In this document: piece by piece, positions 39,813 through 51,283 of the stretch
Layout of the letters: every line of letters begins with the position of its first letter
How positions within the stretch are numbered: position 1 is the first letter of the stretch
Origin: Leptodactylus fallax
Taxonomy: Eukaryota > Chordata > Amphibia > Anura > Leptodactylidae
Assembly: GCA_947044405.1 (NCBI GenBank)
Contig: CAMRHE010000012.1
Coordinates: 7,746,001 to 7,810,000 of the forward strand
Direction: 5' to 3'
DNA length: 64,000 nt
Made by a program: the position numbers and the translations under genes
The notes under the pieces: model-generated
Told to the model about the DNA's origin: nothing
Database searches by the model: none
The model's input: the letters and a program-made list of their open reading frames with translations, nothing else

Positions 39813-40207
39813 TCACTATTCACATCACACGCTATCTGTTTTATAGCAGACGTGCACTATTATTAAAGACTGTAATAACTTTGCATGGTGATTATAAAAC
39901 AGATACTATGCAGTGTGCAATGTAAATAGTGAAGAGGTCACAGCACTCACAAAACCACCACAGTATATTTAAAGAGTTGATCAGCAGGGACGTCTTTTAG
40001 ACTGTTAGGTCCCTGCAGATGAGCTGTTTTCCACAGCACGCAGCTCTCAAAAATATTTAAAAGTTGGGTGCTGCACTGCTCGCTCGCCATATTCTTGATA
40101 ACTGCAGTTGGGGGTACTAAAGCTATATCCTTGTAGCTGTAGGGAGGGGGTAGGGGGCCCTGGACAAAAGTTTGCACAGGGGCCCACAAGACTTTAGTTA
40201 CGCCATG

Positions 40208-42719
40208 CATGTCGAAGAACAATGTCAAATTAATCACAGTTTACTTTTGTTTCCAAGGCATTAGGAGAGCCAATACATTTCAAGGAAAATGTGGTAAGGT
40301 ATTTGCTCTTAGCATATGTTTTTCCAATAATCATTCAGTGTACCCCTACCAAGCAGTGACCATGTTTTAGAAGACATATGTTTCTTGCCATTGATTTCCT
40401 GAATCTGGCCAAAACAGAAAGCTCTCTTTTTTCTTTCCCAGAACTCTATACTTCTCAAGGTTGTAATGTACTTTGTGATCAAAAGGTCTCTGTAAAGATA
40501 GATCTGTGTAATTTCTTGTCTGCACTATGGAACATTTATCCTGATTATTTACAAGAACAACATTCCTCTACTTCTGTTCACTAGCAATGTTAGGGCCATC
40601 TGTATTTTAATTAAAATAATCTCTTTCTCATGTTCCTGCAACTCTATGGAAAACATCACTGCATGTATTCTCTATAATGTAATAACTGGAAACTTCTCCT
40701 CATATACGACATACAGTAGAGCAAAAGTCTGATTACCTTTTCATCTTTATCATCGATATTCTGCTTTTTGTCATTTTCAAGTCTGCTTCATGTAACTGGG
40801 GAACAATTGCTCAATGGGCTTCTGATTCAAAATTTCCATTTAATGATTAGAAATTATATAAGTAATTTAGAAATAATGTATTGTTTTTCTCAGTTTATTG
40901 TAGCAGCCAAGCTTACTTTTTCTCTCTAAAATTCATACTATGCTGGACTATTAATAATCATGCATATGAAATACAAAGCATGCAAATATTAGCACAAAAG
41001 ACATTTTTTCCTACTACAGTTTATTAGAATACATTGAAACACATTGTTTTTACTACATTGATAATTCACTATATCTGGTTTCTCTACTTCCACGTTGGCT
41101 ACTTAGTTTAAGTACAATAAATTATTAGGAATTTTCTTCGATGTCTTTGCTTCTCAAATCCACATAACCTGTTTTCTGGAGAAGGATTAGATAGGTTTAA
41201 GAGATAAAATAGTCTTTAAGGCCAGTTTCAATTTTAGACACAAGGCCCCTGTTATGGATTTCTTCACTGTAATAGATTGTCAGTTTTTGTTATACAATAT
41301 TATAAAAGTCCTGATTCTGAATAACAGACTTTGGCTTGTCTCACACTAGAATTTGGGCACATTTTCTGTATATCTAATGGGACAATAGTCTAACCATTTT
41401 CCAAAAAAGTATTTTGCCATACAGAACATTTGGCTGCTTTACATTGGTGTACCCTTGCTTTAGCTGCAACTAAGCCTTTAATACAGAAAAAGTCTACTGT
41501 GTGGTTAATGGTAGTCAGTAGCAGATGTATGAGACTAAATAGGTATAGAGTTACATATATCCAGGTATATGTTCAGAAGACTGCTTTCAACCATTCCTCT
41601 AAATGTGCTGTAATCCACAGATGTGGATATAGACTAAGTGTACAATCTACAATTTCCTTGTACATGTAGTCTGCTTTGTATGAATATTTTTGCTAGACAT
41701 ATGTTAATGGAGAAATTTCAAAAAGTTACTATAATAATTGCCAAATAAAATATTCTCCTCATTGCTTTCCAGTGTGCTTTCTCTGAAAAGTCTTGGGTAA
41801 GTAGTACATGCTTACAGTATCTCTAGTAGTAAAGAGATTAAATTTATTAGTATTCATAAATCTAAAATTAAAAAGACAACGTAAGTTAACAATGCAAGTA
41901 AATAATTAATAATTAAATTCAATTTTATTTAAAAAATTTATAACGGTATTGTTCAGAAATTCAAAACTATTTGGCAGTAGAATGTGTGATTAAAAAACCC
42001 TATTCTACTCACCTGTGAATTGCCCACTGATTCGAATTAGTTCCTGTGTTACATTGGAAGGCTTTGTTTGCATGGCAGCAACAATGATGTGCTATACTGG
42101 TACATTGCTGCTGCAGCTAATCACTGTCTGCAGTCTTTGCATTTTATAGTGTATACTGTAAGCATTTTCATGTCATTATTTTTGTGTATTGATATGTGTG
42201 TGTATGTGTGTGTTGTGTACTAGTGTTTGCATGAATATATTTTATTACTTTATTTTAGAATTGTCTGTTTTTGAATTGTTTTTGCACTTTTCTAGCTTTA
42301 TGATGGTTCCTGAAAATTTAACCAGTCATTCATGTGCTGCTGTATAAACAAGGGTAGCTTCCGTTCAGGGTTTTCTAGAAGGTGGGAGGAATTAGGTGCT
42401 ATTTGGCAACTCCAGCCTTTAGCCAGTATTTGGGTCTGTTATAGTCAGGTAGTTAGCTGTTGTGGAGTGCACACATGTGTAAGAGAGCACCTTCAGCTCT
42501 CTAGGTTTAGTTAGTGGTAGTTACGCCATAGCAGGCAGTCCATCACCATCAGACCACCTAGCCAGGGCCGACTCTAGCTTACCTGCTCAAAACGTTTCCC
42601 CTTCCCCACTGGAATGTTCCATCCACTAGGAAACATGTCCTGCTTGATCTTTCTGCGGATTCTGCTGCAGAACCCGAGCACAAGCAACTTCCCTTCATAT
42701 TCTGTTATGTGAATGGACC
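40208..42719. other. AT-rich DNA, no gene seen
   Basis: Only short ORFs. A (TG)-rich patch lies at 42194-42214. Nothing recognised. Confidence 0.5.
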
Positions 42720-42889
42720 CTAATAACACCCCCCCCACACGCAGGTAATAGCCCCCCCATAAGTAATACTATTAGCTCTAGTGGGGTGCTGTTACTGTAA
42801 TAGTACCATAATAGCGCCCCCCCACATAAGTAATGTTATTAGCTGTGGGGGGGGGGCACTATTACGGTGATAGTGCCCTAATAGTGCCC

Positions 42890-43175
42890 CCACATAGGTA
42901 ATAATTCCCTTTCCCCCACATAATGTTACTATAATTATATTATACTTACAAATTATTAATGCGGTGCCCAGTACCTGTTCAGACACACAGGATGTATGCA
43001 TATTCTATTCTGCTCCAAGAACTTTCTCTATTGTGCAGCCTTGAACCAGGAGCAGAAAAGAATATGCATATATCCTGTGTACCTAAATAGGTTCTGGGTT
43101 CTGCATAAGTGATTTGTAAGTATAATATAATTATAGTAACATTATGTGGGGTGAGAGAAACTATTACCTGTGGAG
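42890..43175. repeat. Large inverted repeat with about 125-bp arms
   Basis: The left arm (42890-43017) and right arm (about 43050-43175) are inverted copies around a roughly 32-bp centre. A core on either side, including ACATAATGTTACTATAATTA and its continuation TATTATACTTACAAAT, is matched without gaps. Direct copies of a GCATAAGTGAT...TATAATATAATTAT block at 43105 and 43180 extend the repeat. The C/G-run segment at 42720-42890 belongs to the same repeat region. Confidence 0.7.
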
Positions 43176-43215
43176 GAGGGCATAAGTGATCTATAAGTAT
43201 AATATAATTATACAT

Positions 43216-45973
43216 AAGAGAACAGGTGGGAGGGCACTGGGGGAAATCTACAATTCGCAGCTTGGGGACAGAGAGTGGTGCAGCTTGGCATTCACTGTCT
43301 TTACCCAACCCACTTGTAGGTGTCTTCCCCATTATGAACTCTGTCATCTGCCGCCTGAGGCAAGATGCTCATCTTGCCTCATGGCAGATGCGACCCTGCT
43401 CATAGCTTGCACACAAAAAACTACTTATGTAATGGAACATCTCCACTCCTATATCAATGAGAAAACCTTGTATCCATATTTGAAACTAACCCTGAATTTC
43501 CCTGATAGTGGCTGAAACAGAAAAAGTCCTAAGGGTTGCCCCCGATTAACCACAAAGGAAAGGGGCAAGAGGAGGAGAGTGTGAAGAGCATATGCCACTT
43601 CCATTTGTGGTTTTAGAATACCCAAAAATGTGCATACTAGTTTCTGTAAGTGAACTGTGTCTCCATGTTACATGTGACTGGAAGAACCTTGCAAGTAAAT
43701 AGTGCCACAAGCATCATCTGTTTAACTGCCACTGTGTCTCATGTGTCTCATTTGTAACTCAACCATCAAAACACAAGCATGAATTGCATTGTTGTCCAAC
43801 CCCCACAACCAACACCTAGGGCACATGCCCTTCTTGACCCAGCAGCTATGTCATTGGACTATTAAACCCATCAAAATTACAACTTATGACTGAAATGGGC
43901 CATACTTAAAGATACAAGGTACTGTAAGAAAAATCAAACAAAAAAAACACAGGTTCACAGCAGGATACAGAGGGGTCCCAAATTTAATATTATATTATGG
44001 TAGCTGCATAACTGCAGAATACTGATAAAAATCCACAGACTATCTAGCCACTAGTAGCAAAGAAAATGGTTTATAGTGGCAATATACCAAGTGCCAGACT
44101 GTCTTCTAAAACAAACCCTGGAAGGGTGAAATAACCTTTATAAGCAAAGTAAATTATATAGTTTATACTGTACTTCACTTTGTGCTTGGATTTGTGGTCA
44201 AGAATAGATTAAGTAGACCTCAAACACAGGGCTGCTCCCCAAAAATATGCCCCCCTTCTCCAACCTCTGCCTAGCCACATTGTGTTTGTAATCTTTCTTT
44301 GCTAGCAATAACAACTGGTGTTACCATTTCAGAAGTCAGAAAGAATGAACCCTGCACAATGACAAAGTCCACTCATCCCTGATAGTATCTGACTGTGTAG
44401 AAGCATATTCTATTGTAAAGAAAATGGTAATATCCAGTTGTCAATAAGGCTTGGTCTATATGGAGATTTTGTGAAATACAAGATTTCCTATACCGTTTCC
44501 TGGTGACTGCAGGTCAATGCCAAGACATCTTTAGCCCCCAGTTTCTTCAGCTATTCCCAATCCACTGTCCAAAATGGACAGTAAATTCAGATCCCAGGCC
44601 AGATTCCTAACCAGATTCTAAATTATATAGTAATATTAATTCAAACTACAGAACACTAAATTAATTCAAAGCCTTGACCAGAATCAGAATTCATAATAAA
44701 GACAAAATCCAAAACAGTGCCCCTTAAAAAATACAGACCCCTGACAGTCCTCCTCTTTAAATACAAAACCCCCAACATAGACCCCTATATAAGGGCTCAG
44801 ACCCCTAAATAAATTCATGTCTATAATAATACCACTTAAAGGGATTGTGCAGGATTAGAAAACATGGCTGATTTCTTTTTATCAGGAAGTGACATCATGT
44901 CCATTGGTCATATGGCTAGGCTGCAGATCAGTCCTGTTTATTTTAATAGGACTGAACTGTATCATTGGACACATGGACAATGACTGGGTTTAAACACATT
45001 TCACCTTAGAAAAGTCTGCAAATATGGCAGATTACATAAATCAGTCTTCCAGTCAAAGGGATTTCTTCCGGCACAACTTTAGCTATTGTATTATTATATG
45101 AGAAATTACAGATAATTCAGTTGGAGTAGAGCTGGAGAATAAATGTTAATGATTCTTATTTTCTTTGAATATACAAAACAGAATCAAGTCTTGAACTTGA
45201 GAAGACAGAGAGCATTTAAGTGTAATCCAGAGTAAGTACACAGATGTCATCATTTCACATGTCCTATTATGTCATTATGTTTTCAATGTCACTTTACAAT
45301 AAAACAAATAAAAATAGCATCAGACAAAAATCAGTTTTCCAAAGCAAAGCGTGACTGAGGATGTATGTTTAACCATGTTAGAAGTAATGCGTGGATGATT
45401 TATGGTGTATTAAAAGAATTACCGCTTGGTAAGAACAAGCAAAGCGAATATATAATTTACACATATACAAACACACGGCATGTTTCTGAAAACACCTCCA
45501 CATGTGTGTATCATACATTTTTTTAAGATTTACAGTCAAGTTCAAAGTAACATAATGCTGTTATGGCAGCTTAAATACCTGAGGGTGATAAATGACAAAT
45601 ATGCACACAGCATTGCTAGCATGCAACACATATATTAAACTGATCAATAAGTTTCTGCTCACAAAATGGAGGTCCTTTTGGCCCCATTTGGCCATTATAC
45701 ATCAGAATTTCAGTTTTGTAGCAGACTGTACTATTTCATAGGGTCATCTAGTAAAATGTGTATACAGTATGATACACACAGTATCTTCTTTAACATGGGA
45801 GCCTATCATGATGAATGCCACTAAGTAGCATCCATTAAACGTATGTGTCCATAGGTTTCCATTGGTAAGTAGCCCAGATGTAAATCTTGGATGCATGCTG
45901 CAGAATATTTAGTCAATAGACATTTAATTATTTTTTCCACTGAAGTTAAACCCTATGCTCATCAGGACATATA
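43216..45973. other. Mostly unique DNA, no gene seen
   Basis: No domain-like ORF. At 44836 the phrase TTAAAGGGATTGTGCAGG resembles the terminus of the TTAA palindromic MITE at 34623, so a truncated copy may start here. Confidence 0.45.
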
Positions 45974-48167
<2,194 letters not shown>

Positions 48168-48169
48168 TA

Positions 48170-48265
48170 TATCTATATATATATATATATATATATAAAA
48201 CTATATCTATATATATAGATATATAGATATATATATCTATATATAGATATATAGATATATATATA
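48170..48265. repeat. TA-rich satellite (ATCTATATA units)
   Basis: Alternating TA runs and ATAGATATA/TATCTATAT units, self-complementary, directly adjacent to the Tc1 right terminus. Confidence 0.9.
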
Positions 48266-48269
48266 AAAA

Positions 48270-48796
48270 TTCAAATCCAGTGAACGCCATAGTGGGAAAA
48301 AAATTCAAAATGGTTGAATGGCTAGTTTTTTTGCCAATTTGCCTCCTAAAAATGCAATAAAAAGTAATCACAACATCATACATTCCCCAAAATAATATCT
48401 ATAAAAATGACATATTGTTATAGGTGAGAATATGGCAACTTGAATAAATTATTATTTTTTTTCAAAATTTAGAATATTTAAAAAGGTATTAAAACATGAA
48501 AAAACTATATACTTCTGGTATTACTGTGATTGTACTGACATGGAAAAGAAACATGTCATTTACTGCACAGCGAAAGCAATGAAACAATGAAAATGCGTAA
48601 GAAAATGATTTTTTTCTTCCAGCTTCCCATTATATTGTATAGAATATTAAAAGGTACCATTTTGAAGTACAATTTGTCTCACAAATATCAAACCCTCATA
48701 TGACTATGTAAACGAAAAATTTTAAAAGCTTTGGCTTCTGGAAAACTAAGTAAAAAATGAAAACACAAAATGAAAAATGGCTGCATCCTGTTAGGG
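48270..48796. mobile_element. TTAA-type non-autonomous element remnant, right end at 48796
   Basis: Phrases on AAAAAGTAATCACAACATCA and CAAACCCTCATATGACTATG are shared with the copies near 18000 and 28000. The right end CTGTTAGGG is followed by TTAA (48797-48800). The left end is lost at the satellite. Confidence 0.5.
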
Positions 48797-48991
48797 TTAA
48801 AGGGAGTCTTGCACCAGATTTTACCTTTCCTGTGCTTCAGCGATATATCTGTTTGTTGAAATATATTTTTTATTTTTTAATCAAATGAGCTAATTGATGC
48901 ACCAGGTATACCAGGAGGCTCTAGCCTGCCCCTGGGACACCATTTAGCTCATTTACATTAAAATAAAAAAATGTATTTAATCAAACATATA

Positions 48992-50492
48992 CAGTGGGGA
49001 AAAAAAAGTATTTAGTCGGCCACCAATTGTGCAAGTTCTCCCACTTAAAAAGATGAGAGAGGCCTGCAATTGACATCATAGGTAGACCTCAACTATGAGA
49101 GACAAAATGAGAAAACAAATCCAAAAAATCACATTGTCTGATTTTTTAAGAATTTATTTGCAAATTATGGTGGAAAATAAGTATTTGGTCAAAAACAAAA
49201 GTTCATCTCAATACTTTGTTATATATCCTTTGTTGGCAATGACAGAGGTCAAACGTTTTCTGTAAGTCTTCACAAGGTTGGCACACACTGTTGCTGGTAT
49301 GTTGGCCCATTCCTCCATGCAGATCTCCTCTAGAACAGTGATGTTTTGGGGTTGAGATCTGGAGACTGGCTAGGCCACTCCAGGACCTTGAAATGCTTTT
49401 TACGAAGCCACTCCTTCGTTGCCCTGGTGGTGTGCTTGGGATCATTGTCATGCTGAAAGACCCAGTCACGTTTCATCTTCAATGCCCTTGCTGATGGAAG
49501 GAGGTTTGCACTCAAAATCTCACGATACATGACCCCATTCATTCTTTCATGTACACGGATCAGTCGTCCTGGTCCCTTTGCAGAGAAAGAGCCCCAAAGC
49601 ATGATCTTGCCACCCCCATGCTTCACAGTAGGTATGGTGTTCTTTGGCTGCAACTCAGCATTCACTCTCCTCCAAACACAACGAGTTGTGTTTCTACCAA
49701 ACAGTTCTACTTTGGTTTCATCTGACCATATGACATTCTCCCAATACTCTTCTGGAACATCCAAATGCTCTCTAGCAAACTTCAGACGGGCCAGGATATG
49801 TACTGGCTTAAGCAGGGGGACACGTCTGGCACTGCAGGAATTGAGTCCCTGGCGGCGTAGTGTGTTACTGATGGTAGCCTTTGCTACATTAGTCCCAGCT
49901 TTCTGCAGGTCATTCACTTGGTCCCCTTGTGTGGTTCTGGGATTTTTGCTCACCGTTCTTGTGATCATTTTGACCCCACGGGGTGAGATCTTGCGTGGAG
50001 CCCCTGATCAAGGGAGATTATCAGTGGTCTTGTATGTCTTCCATTTTTTAATTATTGCTCCCACAGTTGATTTCTTCACACCAAGCTGCTTGCCTATTGC
50101 AGATTCAGTCTTCCCAGCCTGGTGCAGGTCTACAATTTTGTTTCTGGTGTCCTTCCACAGCTCTTTGGTCTTCACCATAGTGGAGTTTGGAGTGTGACTG
50201 TTTGAGGTTGTGGACAGGTGTCTTTTATACTGATAACATTGTCAAACAGGTGCCATTACTACAGGTAATGAGTGGAGGACAGAGGAGCCTCTTAAAGAAG
50301 AAGTTACAGGTCTGTGAGAGCCAGAAATCTTGCTTGTTTGTAGGTGACCAAATACTTATTTTCCACCATAATTTGCATTTTGTCTCTCATAGTTGAGGTC
50401 TACCTATGATGTGAATTACAGACCTCTATCAACTTTTTAAGTGGGAGAACTTGCACAATTGGTGACTGACTAAATACTTTTTTTCCCCACTG
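48992..50492 (-). mobile_element. Tc1 element with both termini (CAGTGGGG family)
   Basis: CAGTGGGGAAAAAAAAGTA at 48992 and its inverted partner ending CCCCACTG at 50492 are each flanked by TA. At 1501 bp it is the only copy of this family here with both outer ends. Confidence 0.93.
49203..50178 (-). pseudogene. Tc1 transposase with one nonsense codon and a 52-bp deletion
   Basis: The start is at 50176-50178 ([14 protein letters not shown]). Codon 57 is TGA (50008-50010) where a relative has CGA (Arg). From 49968 the frame is open through [13 protein letters not shown] and HDNDPKH to PDLNP. A deletion of 52 bp relative to the copy at 10290 lies at about 49350, between two GGGG runs. It removes the coding sequence around the catalytic Glu and shifts the frame; the remaining C-terminus is readable at 49203-49340 in another frame. 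The DD34E triad is therefore incomplete. Confidence 0.9.
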
Positions 50493-50823
50493 TATATCGC
50501 TGAAGCACAGGAAAGGTATGTTTGAAAAGCTTATGCAAGTTCAAGAGTTAATAACTGAAGCCATTACCACATTATTTGGACTTATTATTTTTGACATATG
50601 GCCCACTTTTTGGATCAGAATGCAGCTCAGTATTTCATCTTCTGTGCCCATCCGACTTCTGTACAGAACTGTCAATTTTGTCCTGAATTTCTATCCCCAA
50701 GCCCTTTCCTCTGTCTGTACCTACCTGTATCTGCAACAGCCTATGTAAGCTAAATGTGGCTATCTGCGACTTGTAGAGCTTTGATCAAGAACACAGCTAA
50801 TAAAATACAATGTTCAAATACAT

Positions 50824-51248
50824 TGCGACAACTTGGGGGAATTAATCTCAAATGGCGGCAAACTCCTGGTCCCGACAGCGGTGGTTCGTGGTACTGGGCG
50901 CCGGAGAGATAGCGTTCAGACGGTCCAAGTGTAAAATAAACGGGCTTACGTGCAACATAACAAAACAACAAAAAACCTAGGCCACAGTTAGGGCACTAAC
51001 TGACTCCTTGAGTCCCTAACTAGCCTCTGGGGCAATAAGAAGCTTGACTTAATCTCATTAAGGCCTCGCTGGACCCCAGCCCTCTGGGGACAGACCGACT
51101 CTCTGTCCTCGGCTGGTCCACCATTTCCTGCTTCCTGCAGGATACCCCAGCCTTCTGGAGTTACGCACCCCACCCAAAGGTGTGGCTGAGAGCCTTTTCT
51201 GGCCTGGGCCTGGGTCGCTCAATAGCGCCCTCTGGTTACATACTCACA
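50824..51248 (-). repeat. 3' LTR (minus orientation), poly(A) signal deleted
   Basis: 425 bp, colinear with the 5' LTR except for a 10-bp deletion at about 50945 between two GCTT repeats. The deletion removes the AATAAA present in the other LTR. TG...CA ends are kept. Confidence 0.9.
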
Positions 51249-51250
51249 TA

Positions 51251-51261
51251 CCCTCCCCCTC
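51251..51261 (-). other. Polypurine tract
   Basis: GAGGGGGAGGG on the minus strand, two bases before the 3' LTR; the expected plus-strand primer site of an LTR element. Confidence 0.75.
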
Positions 51262-51283
51262 AGCTCACTACTCATGGGATGAG

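Larger units (their letters stand above)
39562..40207. mobile_element. hAT-like non-autonomous element carrying a minisatellite
   Basis: The left end CAGTGGCGTAA (39562) has an inverted partner TTACGCCATG at the right (40207). The 8 bp outside are CATGTAGG on the left and CATGTCGA on the right, a decayed 8-bp duplication as hAT elements make. The interior is non-coding and holds a lone Tc1 terminus and a 31-bp tandem repeat. Confidence 0.55.
48801..50518. mobile_element. Palindromic MITE split by a Tc1 insertion
   Basis: ACCTTTCCTGTGCTTCAGCG (48826) on the left of the Tc1 element has its inverted copy CGCTGAAGCACAGGAAAGGT (50498-50517) directly on the right. Inner segments (AAATGAGCTAA and TTAGCTCATTT) form a second inverted pair. 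The palindromic host is about 215 bp without the Tc1. The left edge follows TTAA; the outermost right edge is lost. Confidence 0.65.

Noticed and set aside
43186..43515. 109-codon ORF
   Set aside because: It lies partly in the inverted repeat and has no domain-like sequence.
49529..50197. 222-codon plus-strand ORF
   Set aside because: It is the antisense shadow of the Tc1 transposase at 49203-50178; the same shadow appears opposite the copy at 29879.
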